NCBI GenBank assembly: GCA_051650265.1 | Contig: JBOFIR010000117.1 | Coordinates: 1-22,056 of the forward strand | Direction of reading: 5' to 3' | Length of the DNA: 22,056 nt | DNA from: JBOFEH01 sp051650265 | GTDB taxonomy: Bacteria; Bacillota; Clostridia; Lachnospirales; Cellulosilyticaceae | Part shown: positions 15,771 to 22,056 of the stretch, piece by piece | Layout: every line of letters starts with the position of its first letter | Numbering within the stretch: the stretch's first letter is position 1 | Position numbers and translations under genes: made by a program | The notes under the pieces: model-generated | Told to the model about the DNA's origin: nothing | What the model saw: the letters and a program-made list of their open reading frames with translations, nothing else | The model's database searches: none

Positions 15771-15799
15771 TTGTATAAACAAGCCTTTTGGGGTATACT
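15771..15799 (+). promoter_or_regulatory. Promoter of the marR-like gene
   Basis: TTGTAT (15771-15776), a 17-bp spacer and TATACT (15794-15799), giving a predicted start about 30 nt before the ATG. Its -35 box lies only 10 bp from the -35 box of the divergent ABC promoter, so one bound regulator could control both. Confidence 0.72.
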
Positions 15800-15835
15800 A
15801 AGGATAAAATCGAGGTGAAAGAAGGAGATTAAGTC

Positions 15836-16285
15836 ATGAGCAATGCTGATTTGCCTAAAGTTTCTGAGGATATCTTTAGGTTAGTTATCAAATTGAATGA
15901 TACGATTTTTAAACAAGATGAATTTTTGAGAAGTATGCCTCTCCCACCTTCCCATGTAAAGGTTATTTTCTACCTTGTGCACAATAGCCCTACAACAATG
16001 TCTGAAATGGCCCAAAAACTCTGTATTTCCAAGTCAAATATGACACCTATCATAGACAAACTGATTGAAGAAGGCCTAGCTGAGCGCGCTGAGAATCCAA
16101 AGGATAGACGTACGATCCTCATTACTACGACAGACAAAGCTGTTGAACTCTTCGAATCACACAAAAAACTTATTAAAGAGAGACTTGCATCACGTATTGA
16201 ATGTCTCTCCCCTGAAGATTTGGCGACGCTACATCAAAGTATCTTGATGGCGCTTCCACTTCTTGATAAAGTCAATCATTCATAA
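15836..16285 (+). CDS. MarR-family transcriptional regulator
   Basis: A 149-residue protein with the MarR winged helix: TMSEMAQKLCISKSNMTPIID (about 54-75) as the helix-turn-helix and LAERAENPKDRRTILITTT (about 80-98) as the wing with the conserved DRR. Flanking helices form the dimer interface. It is encoded divergently from the exporter pair, with facing promoters, so it most likely represses that pair and itself and is released by an exporter substrate (inference from the many MarR/ABC pairs). AAGGAG lies 8 nt before the ATG. A single cysteine (C62) is in the HTH region and could be redox-sensitive, but this is speculative. Confidence 0.92.
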   Translation: MSNADLPKVSEDIFRLVIKLNDTIFKQDEFLRSMPLPPSHVKVIFYLVHNSPTTMSEMAQKLCISKSNMTPIIDKLIEEGLAERAENPKDRRTILITTTDKAVELFESHKKLIKERLASRIECLSPEDLATLHQSILMALPLLDKVNHS

Positions 16286-16291
16286 CCATGC

Positions 16292-16341
16292 AAAAGAGGC
16301 TAGTAGATAACTCATTTTTGAGCAATCTCCTAACCTCTTTT
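16292..16341. terminator. Long interrupted hairpin terminator between marR and the uronate operon
   Basis: The arms AAAAGAGG (16292-16299) and CCTCTTTT (16334-16341) are joined through further paired blocks (TAG/CTA, AGAT/ATCT, CTCA/TGAG) separated by small symmetric mismatches, with a TTTT loop. It is AT-rich at its base on both strands and lies between two converging genes, so it probably acts in both directions. Confidence 0.78.
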
Positions 16342-16344
16342 CTT

Positions 16345-18333
16345 TTACCCTACTACAATTTGCGTCTGACGCTTGCCACATTCAACTTGTGTAAGTGCAA
16401 CACGCCCATAAATATATTCACCCTCTACACAAATGAGTTGTCTCCCCGACTGAAGCTCCTCATGTCTGATCGTTACGATGTGTGAAGTTTCTCCACACTG
16501 AATCTTCACTGCCTGTATGCTCTTATGATCTTGATGCATCACACCATCGATGCTAATTGGCACCTGCTCTACTGCAAATTTTTGCGTGTCTGCCTCATTT
16601 GACATCACCAATACAGTGATCCGACTTGTAAGTCCCTCTCCTTCAAATGTTGTCTTAAGAGAAGGTGTTTCCTCTAGTGCATTGTATGTTGGCGCACTTT
16701 GTGTTTGCATGCACTCATAGTGTACATCACCTATTGTATAAAGCTGCGCCTTGATAGGCCCACTTGTATAAGCAATATGATCTTCTTCTTGCATAAGGCT
16801 TCCTTTTGCAAAGTGGAAGTATTGATTGTAAGTATGTGACCCCCTACCATGGAAGCTATCACTGATAACCAATATATTCGGTTTGATCCATAGAAGCTTA
16901 CGCCCTACTACCACAGGATTTTCAAGTCCCATATAACCAAGATGCATACCTTCTACATAATCAAATATCTCCTTATTAACCACTCTTCCTTGAACAGGAT
17001 TCGCCATATTGCTATATCCCCAAGTATCTTGGATCTTTGTAAATGGCTGCGCATCTACTACTGTAGTATTGTGTCCTTCACAAGACTTTAGGTAATAGCG
17101 TTCCTTGCTATCTACATAGGTATAGCGGCCTTTATCAATCAAAATATCTTGCCCCTTGTACATCAGGTCTACATGAAGTAGATCCACATGTCCATGGCCT
17201 CCTCCTAGCGTCCCACACTTGAAGTGAACAAAGCTTCCATTTTCTTCCCAAGTATCGCGCATACAGTAGTTCCCACTATCTTCGAAGTTCCTTGCAAGTA
17301 CTTGCGGGCTACTACTTCCAAGCGCTTGATAGCGTATAACACCTTCCCAGCCTATGTCCCAAATACTTTCAAAGTCCACATCTGGATAAGCCATACCCTT
17401 AAGAATTGGATCTTCATAGAGGACTGCCGCACGTACGAGGATATCTCTTGCATCCATGTCATCGCTATCCCCATTTGCAAGTTGCATATGATTTGGCTTT
17501 GTCATATGCATGGTTGTATCTACCATAGCATATACACCGGATTTAAACGACTCACTAAAGGTAATCCCATTATTTTCACTACAGATGAGCACATCTACAA
17601 AAGCTCTGAGCACTTCATTGTGATAAAGCTGAGATTGTTCCCAGTGCATGCCATCTCCTCTTACTTGTCTTGTGATAGCAAGTTCAAGGCGCTCTTTGGC
17701 TGTCTCAATGTAGACTTTGCTACGCTCAAGCTCAGGTAACAGTACCCCTATAAGGAATAAACCATGATTCTCAATAACACCCCAGTTACTGAGCCTTCTA
17801 AAGTCATCATTATGTGCCATGATGTGCTCTGCATGGTCTACAAGACTTGCCTTAAGCTTCTCTTCAATTGCATAATCCCAGATTTCACTCACCTTGAAAA
17901 TCTCATACGCCTTAAGCCAGTTTTCAGCACGTAGACCTGTCTCAATCGTACGCCATGTGGTATTGTGTCTTTCTGGTGTCAAAGGATTGCTTTGAATCCA
18001 ATGCTCTAATAAATCAATAAATGCCAAGGTATACTTTTCATTTCCCGTGAGTACATACGCTTGTGCGAGCGTAATAAAGTAGCGGTTACGATTCATAGCA
18101 TATACCCACTCAGGGTCACCAAATGGTATACGATCCCACGCGATCTCACCTTTTTCAAAAGTGACTGGTATGTAAGTACGCTCCATCTCCCACTTACTTT
18201 CAAACAAGAAGTGATTATTGCAGACATCATCTGCAATACGTAGTGTCTCTTGTACCTCTTCTTGACAATGGATTTCACAATAGTTCCTAATCTCTGCTCT
18301 GTGTGCTCCTAGAAAACCTCTTACTCTAGACAT
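16345..18333 (-). CDS. Heparinase II/III-family polysaccharide lyase, cytoplasmic
   Basis: A 662-residue protein with an alpha/alpha-toroid N-terminal part (about 30-340, including NWGVIENHGLFLIGVLLPE at 183-201 and DGMHWEQSQLYHNE at 227-240) and a C-terminal beta-sandwich of the heparinase II/III type beginning near 350, with GGGHGHVDLLHVDL (377-390) and DKGRYTY. N188/H190, Y237/H238 and H380/H382 are candidate catalytic or metal residues, as in the PL12/PL15/PL21 folds. There is no signal peptide, so it should act on imported oligosaccharides and cleave uronic-acid bonds by elimination. The substrate (heparan, hyaluronan or other uronate glycan) is not settled. It is the last gene of the operon, 24 nt after the kdgK stop, with GAGGAG 8 nt upstream. 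Confidence 0.82.
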   Translation of the reverse strand: MSRVRGFLGAHRAEIRNYCEIHCQEEVQETLRIADDVCNNHFLFESKWEMERTYIPVTFEKGEIAWDRIPFGDPEWVYAMNRNRYFITLAQAYVLTGNEKYTLAFIDLLEHWIQSNPLTPERHNTTWRTIETGLRAENWLKAYEIFKVSEIWDYAIEEKLKASLVDHAEHIMAHNDDFRRLSNWGVIENHGLFLIGVLLPELERSKVYIETAKERLELAITRQVRGDGMHWEQSQLYHNEVLRAFVDVLICSENNGITFSESFKSGVYAMVDTTMHMTKPNHMQLANGDSDDMDARDILVRAAVLYEDPILKGMAYPDVDFESIWDIGWEGVIRYQALGSSSPQVLARNFEDSGNYCMRDTWEENGSFVHFKCGTLGGGHGHVDLLHVDLMYKGQDILIDKGRYTYVDSKERYYLKSCEGHNTTVVDAQPFTKIQDTWGYSNMANPVQGRVVNKEIFDYVEGMHLGYMGLENPVVVGRKLLWIKPNILVISDSFHGRGSHTYNQYFHFAKGSLMQEEDHIAYTSGPIKAQLYTIGDVHYECMQTQSAPTYNALEETPSLKTTFEGEGLTSRITVLVMSNEADTQKFAVEQVPISIDGVMHQDHKSIQAVKIQCGETSHIVTIRHEELQSGRQLICVEGEYIYGRVALTQVECGKRQTQIVVG

Positions 18334-18357
18334 TTCTTTCTCTCCTCTATCTGAATC

Positions 18358-19347
18358 CTAGCGCTGAACGCGGCCTAAGTCATTTCCTTCCATCAATATC
18401 TCCACTTCCTGACGGGATACACGGTTGTAATCCCCCTCTATCGTATGTTTGAGGCAAGATGCCGCAACCCCAAATTCCAAGGCATACTGTGGATCTACCT
18501 GTGTGACCATGCTACTGATTAATCCTGCAGCAAAAGAATCCCCGCCACCAACGCGGTCTACCAAGTGGATGTCATATACCCTTGATTGATACAGCTTTTC
18601 AGTGTCCTTTTCATAAAGTGCTGCTGACCATCTATGATCACTGGCAGAAAGTGCCTTGCGCTGTGTCATGGCAACGTATTTAAAACCAAACTTCTTGCAG
18701 AGTTTAGCACCTAAGTCCGCCTCATTAGCACCCTCTATTTCAAACACCCCTGCTGCTTGCCCTTCATTGGCAATGCATACATCTACTGAGTACATCAGCT
18801 CAGATAAGACTTCTCTTGCTTTCTCAATAGACCAAAGTTTAGGTCTATAGTTGACATCACAACTTACAGTAATCCCTCTTGCACGCGCTTCACGACATGC
18901 TTGAAGGCAAATAGTCGTCAAATCCTCACTAAGGGCCGGGGTAATCCCTGTAAAGTGAAACCAAGTAGCATCTGCAAAGATGGTATCCCAGTCAAACTCA
19001 CCTTGTCTCACTTCACTCATAGCAGAGTAGGCACGATCGTAGATGACTTTTGATGCACGCTGAGAAGCACCTTTCTCCAAGAAGTAAATCCCTATACGCT
19101 CACCACCCCTTACGATTGATGAAGTATCTACACCATACTTACGTAGTTCGTCGATTGCCCCTTGAGCCATATCATTGGCTGGTAGTTTTGTCACAAAGCT
19201 GCTTGGTACACCCAAATGTGCCAAAGAAATAGCCACATTTGCCTCTGCACCACCATAAGTTGCCTCTAATTTATTTCCTTGATTGAATCTAAGATAACCC
19301 TCTGGGGCCAATCGCAACATGATTTCTCCAAACGTTACAACTTTCAT
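18358..19347 (-). CDS. kdgK: 2-dehydro-3-deoxygluconate (KDG) kinase, PfkB/ribokinase family
   Basis: A 329-residue sugar kinase with the PfkB N-terminal signature region FGEIMLRLAP (6-15) and YGGAEANVAI (31-40), an internal SCDVNYRPKLW segment (162-172), and the C-terminal ATP/anion-hole motif GGGDSFAAGL (267-276) with catalytic base D270. The GEIMLRLAPEG start and NYRPKLW segment are typical of KDG kinases. It would phosphorylate KDG at position 6, feeding the aldolase encoded 11 nt upstream. GGGGGAG overlaps the short gap before the ATG. A fructokinase or other keto-sugar kinase role is less likely given the aldolase and GH88 neighbours. Confidence 0.93.
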   Translation of the reverse strand: MKVVTFGEIMLRLAPEGYLRFNQGNKLEATYGGAEANVAISLAHLGVPSSFVTKLPANDMAQGAIDELRKYGVDTSSIVRGGERIGIYFLEKGASQRASKVIYDRAYSAMSEVRQGEFDWDTIFADATWFHFTGITPALSEDLTTICLQACREARARGITVSCDVNYRPKLWSIEKAREVLSELMYSVDVCIANEGQAAGVFEIEGANEADLGAKLCKKFGFKYVAMTQRKALSASDHRWSAALYEKDTEKLYQSRVYDIHLVDRVGGGDSFAAGLISSMVTQVDPQYALEFGVAASCLKHTIEGDYNRVSRQEVEILMEGNDLGRVQR

Positions 19348-19358
19348 CTAATCTCCCC

Positions 19359-20225
19359 CTACTTCTGTATGAGTCTGACTTCCAGACCACCCATACGTTC
19401 TGCTAATACAATCTTATCTGAATCCTTCTCTTCATAAGCTACACCTTGTAATGTCAGGTAACCACAAGTTCTTCTGAGGTTACTCACGGCGTAAGTCACA
19501 TGCGGCACATCCACTAGAGCCGTACCACCCACGACCTGTATGCCCATCAGATGCCCAAGGCTCACACCTTCTGCGCTTCCCATGTGATGGAAAGTTAGGC
19601 CTAGCATCTTGCCTACCGCTTGCTGCGTCAGTATTCTAATCTGATCAAATTGACCTTGTGCAATCAACTCCTCAGATACCATCCAACTCCCACCACAAGC
19701 AATAATTTTATTAAATGCAAGATAACTCTCTAGATTCGCCTCATTGATGCCGCCTGTTGGCATAAAGCGCATCTGATGATATGGCGCCGACATAGCCTTG
19801 ATCATCGGTAAGCCACCCGCTGCTTCCGCAGGGAAGAACTTCACGACTTCTAATCCCAAAGTAATGGCTTTTTCCACATCCGATGGATTCGCACAACCTG
19901 GCAGGATTGGTATCCCTTTTTTCTGACAATAGCGTACTACTTGTTCATTGAGCCCTGGACTTACTACGAATTCGGCCCCTGCCTCGATCGCCTCGTCTAC
20001 TTGCTTGGTAGTTAGCACAGTGCCTGCCCCCACTAACATGTGCGGTAACGCTGTGCGAATCTCACGAATTGCATCTTTGGCACATGCTGTCCTAAAGGTT
20101 ACTTCAGCTACTGGAAGCCCCCCATCACATAATGCACGTGCAAGTGGCACCGCATCTTCTACGCGTTCTATTTTAATAACAGGTACAATACCTACCATCT
20201 CTAGTCGTTCTAAAATTGTATACAT
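19359..20225 (-). CDS. kdgA: KDPG (2-dehydro-3-deoxy-6-phosphogluconate) aldolase with C-terminal extension
   Basis: A 288-residue protein. Residues 1-210 form a class I KDPG/KHG aldolase barrel: GIVPVIKIE, the EVTFRT motif (41-46, E41 and R45), VGAGTV (65-70), PGLN, PILPGCANP and the Schiff-base lysine K129 in VVKFFPA, then FMPTGGIN. It cleaves KDPG to pyruvate and glyceraldehyde-3-P. The usual family length is about 205-215; the remaining roughly 78 residues (LGLTFHHMGSAEG to the GGLEVRLIQK end) form an extension with VOC/glyoxalase-like character that is too short for a complete two-module VOC domain. The ATG at 20225 is used because GGAGGGG lies 6 nt upstream; an in-frame TTG at 20240 overlaps that ribosome site. 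In PGCANP an Asn sits where most relatives have Thr. Confidence 0.9.
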   Translation of the reverse strand: MYTILERLEMVGIVPVIKIERVEDAVPLARALCDGGLPVAEVTFRTACAKDAIREIRTALPHMLVGAGTVLTTKQVDEAIEAGAEFVVSPGLNEQVVRYCQKKGIPILPGCANPSDVEKAITLGLEVVKFFPAEAAGGLPMIKAMSAPYHQMRFMPTGGINEANLESYLAFNKIIACGGSWMVSEELIAQGQFDQIRILTQQAVGKMLGLTFHHMGSAEGVSLGHLMGIQVVGGTALVDVPHVTYAVSNLRRTCGYLTLQGVAYEEKDSDKIVLAERMGGLEVRLIQK

Positions 20226-20261
20226 TTTGGTCCCCTCCAAATTTTGTATCCTTCTTGTTTC

Positions 20262-21434
20262 TTACCAGTAAAGCTCCCAGTCCTTCAGACTACGTATAAT
20301 CGCTTCAAAGTAGAAATAATCTCCCCATGTACAACATTCATCTACACCATTATTACCCACTGTATTGAATGGTGACTGCTTGGCATACGTACTATGTAAT
20401 AATTGACCATTAGAGATTGCCTCATCTTTTACACTATAATTTGCTATGAGTGACTTCAAGATCTTTCCAGCCATTTGGGTATAGTGCGCTGCTTCATCTT
20501 CTTCAAGATACTTACTCATCTCAAGCATCCCACATACAGCAATCGCTGCTGCCGAAGAATCTTTGGGCTCATCTGCACCATCTGTAAAGTCAAAGTCCCA
20601 ATAAGGTACGAGGTCACTTGGCAAATGCTCTATAAAGAAATCTGTCACATCCTTAAATAAAGCAATATACTCCGGATTATGTGTATACTTATAGCTTAGC
20701 GCTAATCCATAAACACCCCACGCCTGTCCCCTTGCCCATGCAGAACCATCCCTATAACCTTGAGCAGTTACCCCTCTTAGAGGCTCTCCTGTCTCAGTAT
20801 CAAAATAATAAGTATGGTAAGTAGAATGGTCTTCACGCTTGATGTTTTTACAACATGTAGTGAGGTGCTTCTTTGCAACGACACTGTATTTCTCATCACC
20901 TGTTACCTCTGTTGCCCAGTAAAGTAACGGTAAGTTGAGAAGACAATCGATAATCAAACGATAATTATCTTTTGCACCAAGTGCTCCCCATGCTTGAAGA
21001 AATTCACCTTTCTCATGAAAACGACTCATAAGATTATCTGCAGCAAGAAGGGCTGCTTCTTTTGCAGTCTCTGACCCTACCAGTTTATAAGCTGCTACGC
21101 AAGATAATGAATAGAGGAATCCCATATCATGGTGATCTACATTATTTCTCTTTTGAATACGCTCTAAGAAGTTGTCTACATGGAGTAATGCCAACTCCTT
21201 GAAGGCTTCATCCTCTGTGAGTTCATAAGCAAGCCAGATCTCTCCTGTATAAAAACCTTCAGTCCAGTCCCAGTTACCTGTTGCTTGATAAAAATTATCG
21301 TGACTGACACATCCTTTGAATCCTGTCCCAAGCTGTGCCATTGCTATTCTTACTTGATTGATACATTGATCTGCAGCCGATACGACTTCTTCTCTTGTTA
21401 ATTCTTTTAAGATGCTTGTATTTTCTGTGCTCAT
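20262..21434 (-). CDS. GH88 unsaturated glucuronyl hydrolase
   Basis: A 390-residue alpha/alpha-barrel glycosidase with GH88 hallmarks: NWDWTEGFYTGEIWLAYE (54-71), DHHDMGFLY (100-108), YRLIIDCLLNLPLLYWA (158-174), QGYRDGSAWARGQAWG, DSSAAAIAVCGMLEM, and a C-terminal DECCTWGDYFYFEAIIR. D103 and D163 match the two catalytic aspartates of Bacillus UGL (D88 and D149). The enzyme hydrates the double bond of 4-deoxy-unsaturated uronosyl residues made by lyases and releases the unsaturated sugar in the cytoplasm; there is no signal peptide. The ATG at 21434 has AGGAG 8 nt upstream; the preceding GTG is not better placed. It is the first gene of the operon that continues with the aldolase, kinase and lyase. 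Confidence 0.92.
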   Translation of the reverse strand: MSTENTSILKELTREEVVSAADQCINQVRIAMAQLGTGFKGCVSHDNFYQATGNWDWTEGFYTGEIWLAYELTEDEAFKELALLHVDNFLERIQKRNNVDHHDMGFLYSLSCVAAYKLVGSETAKEAALLAADNLMSRFHEKGEFLQAWGALGAKDNYRLIIDCLLNLPLLYWATEVTGDEKYSVVAKKHLTTCCKNIKREDHSTYHTYYFDTETGEPLRGVTAQGYRDGSAWARGQAWGVYGLALSYKYTHNPEYIALFKDVTDFFIEHLPSDLVPYWDFDFTDGADEPKDSSAAAIAVCGMLEMSKYLEEDEAAHYTQMAGKILKSLIANYSVKDEAISNGQLLHSTYAKQSPFNTVGNNGVDECCTWGDYFYFEAIIRSLKDWELYW

Positions 21435-21483
21435 CACATCATCTCCTGCTAATTAATTAATAATTTTCACTAAACTTTATACT

Positions 21484-21533
21484 ATTATATATTAATTTTT
21501 ATCCTGTTTATAGTCATTTTCACCCCTGTTTAT
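21484..21533 (-). promoter_or_regulatory. GH88 operon control region: -10 box and two direct repeats
   Basis: On the minus strand a perfect TATAAT (21484-21489) lies about 50 nt before the GH88 ATG. No good -35 box stands 17 bp upstream. Instead two copies of ATAAACAGG (21503-21511 and 21525-21533), each with an AAAAT run about 3-5 nt downstream, are spaced exactly 22 bp apart and cover the -35 region. This is the layout of AraC-type or other activator sites next to a weak -35, and would make the operon activator-dependent. Confidence 0.55.
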
Positions 21534-21538
21534 GTCTA

Positions 21539-21586
21539 TTATTGAACTCTATTATGAATTTTCATCATTATATCGTCTCCCGACAT
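21539..21586 (-). CDS. Possible 15-residue leader peptide
   Basis: ATG at 21586 is preceded by AAGGAG (21595-21600) with 8-nt spacing and opens a 15-codon frame ending in TAA: MSGDDIMMKIHNRVQ. The ribosome site is as good as those of the real genes, yet no promoter is seen, and it lies just beyond the terminator of the GH43-like gene. It might be a leader peptide of the GH88 operon, an internal decoy or chance. No homology is recognisable, so confidence is low. Confidence 0.25.
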   Translation of the reverse strand: MSGDDIMMKIHNRVQ

Positions 21587-21613
21587 CGTGCCTTCTCCTT
21601 TATCATTCTCGTC

Positions 21614-21651
21614 AAAAAACAAGCCACGCACTCTAAGTACGTGGCTTGTTT
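21614..21651 (-). terminator. Rho-independent terminator overlapping the 3' end of the GH43-like gene
   Basis: The minus-strand stem AAACAAGCCACG / CGTGGCTTGTTT (21640-21651 with 21617-21628), extended by TAC/GTG with one wobble, is followed by TTTTTTG. The last codons of the GH43-like gene lie in the first arm and its TAG stop (21633-21635) lies in the loop. Confidence 0.88.
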
Positions 21652-22056
21652 CTCTTAAGTGGGATGACCATATTCCATGTATTTTCACACGCCATAAGCC
21701 CCCCTGGACCATCAGAAGTAGCAAAGAACATATGTGTAGGTTCACCCTCTTCAAAGAGGATGAACGGTCTTTCCAGACTTCCCATTCTACGCGTTACCCC
21801 ATCTTCCCAAAGAACATTCTTAGAATAGGCAAGCTGTCCATGATGAATCTCCCAGTCTAAACAGTCTGATGAGGTAGCAAAAATTCCCCCTCCAGCTTCC
21901 CCACAGCTTCTGCCATCCATATCTTTTGCAATCATACAATACTGCCCTGATGCATCTCTCCAAATAAAAGGATCTTCAAGTTCAAAGTCTCTCGCATCAT
22001 ATAACGGGGTATCACTCACAGCCTTGTATGGCCCACGATAGTGAGGTGCTGTCGCC
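21633..22056 (-). CDS. GH43/GH117-like beta-propeller glycosidase, C-terminal part (runs off window)
   Basis: An open frame of 141 codons that enters from the right edge, so the N-terminus and probably some propeller blades are missing. Visible features are GPYKAVSDTPLY, LEDPFIW, CMIAKDM, a glycine-rich EAGGGIFATSSDCLDW strand, SLERPFILFEEGEPTHMFFATSDG and the C-terminal NTWNMVIPL. The ED-PFIW and ERPFIL repeats are typical of five-bladed-propeller glycosidases of the GH43/GH32/GH117 type and of uncharacterised relatives. An ATG at 22019 is in frame but is not a likely start, because family-like sequence continues upstream of it. The active-site residues of the first blade lie outside. It may be a separate unit upstream of the uronate operon. 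Confidence 0.75.
   Translation of the reverse strand, partial: ATAPHYRGPYKAVSDTPLYDARDFELEDPFIWRDASGQYCMIAKDMDGRSCGEAGGGIFATSSDCLDWEIHHGQLAYSKNVLWEDGVTRRMGSLERPFILFEEGEPTHMFFATSDGPGGLMACENTWNMVIPLKRNKPRT

Noticed and set aside
17224..17739. Plus-strand open frame of 171 codons inside the lyase gene
   Set aside because: Opposite strand of a well-supported 662-residue enzyme; no ribosome site or family resemblance.
21435..21480. AT-rich inverted sequence TTAATTAATTA-like before the GH88 start
   Set aside because: Low-complexity A/T sequence that forms self-complementary strings by chance; no stable stem or T-run.
21539..21754. 71-codon minus-strand frame overlapping the end of the GH43-like gene
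   Set aside because: Most of it is a shifted reading of the GH43-like gene and its terminator; only the last 15 codons have their own ribosome site and are listed separately.
1..22056. CRISPR arrays, insertion sequences, phage genes, tRNA or riboswitches
   Set aside because: No regularly spaced repeats, transposase or integrase motifs, tRNA-like folds or recognisable riboswitch/T-box cores were found by eye; intergenic gaps are all short (under 240 bp).

Overview
The window is about 22 kb of low-GC Gram-positive chromosome. Strong AGGAGG-type ribosome sites, TTGACA/TATAAT-like promoters with 17-bp spacers, a PTS-based amino-sugar pathway, a DUF3796/XRE pair and a heterodimeric ABC exporter with a long extracytoplasmic insertion all fit an anaerobic Clostridia, probably Lachnospirales-like, and probably a polysaccharide degrader. 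The genus is inference. I see no phage, transposon, CRISPR array, rRNA or tRNA.

Layout. (1) 1-119: the N-terminus of nucleoside diphosphate kinase on the minus strand. (2) 356-4828, plus strand: a complete MurNAc/MurNAc-GlcNAc salvage locus, made of an RpiR-type regulator (murR), the 6-phosphomuramidase mupG, then behind a separate promoter the etherase murQ and a EIIBC PTS permease. A perfect 35-bp inverted repeat and a second copy of its core on the murQ promoter mark the likely control region. (3) 4914-6299, minus strand: sfsA and a GDSL/SGNH hydrolase. (4) 6428-10135, minus strand: a tight four-gene operon of ABC ATPase, ABC-2-like permease, dipeptidase E-like S51 peptidase and a site-2-protease-like M50 membrane peptidase. 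(5) 10279-10743, minus strand: a stand-alone VOC (glyoxalase-fold) protein. (6) 10941-11602, plus strand: a DUF3796 membrane protein with an XRE regulator. (7) 11657-16285: a heterodimeric ABC exporter pair divergent from a MarR regulator. (8) 16345-21434, minus strand: a uronate-sugar operon in the order GH88 unsaturated glucuronyl hydrolase, KDPG aldolase with an unusual C-terminal extension, KDG kinase, and a cytoplasmic heparinase II/III-family lyase. (9) 21633-22056: the 3' part of a GH43/GH117-like glycosidase.

How the parts work together. In the Mur locus EIIBC would import and phosphorylate MurNAc or MurNAc-GlcNAc, MupG would split the phosphorylated disaccharide, and MurQ would remove lactate to give GlcNAc-6-P; an EIIA protein must come from elsewhere. 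In the uronate operon the lyase would generate 4,5-unsaturated uronosyl oligosaccharides inside the cell, GH88 would release the unsaturated uronate, and KdgK and KdgA would turn KDG into pyruvate and glyceraldehyde-3-P. The isomerase and reductase steps (KduI/KduD type) are not in the window.

Most of the region is recognisable metabolism and transport. The points most worth a second look are the KDPG aldolase C-terminal extension, the palindrome/promoter architecture before murQ, the 22-bp-spaced direct repeats before the GH88 operon, the degenerate ATP site of the exporter, and the ABC/peptidase operon.
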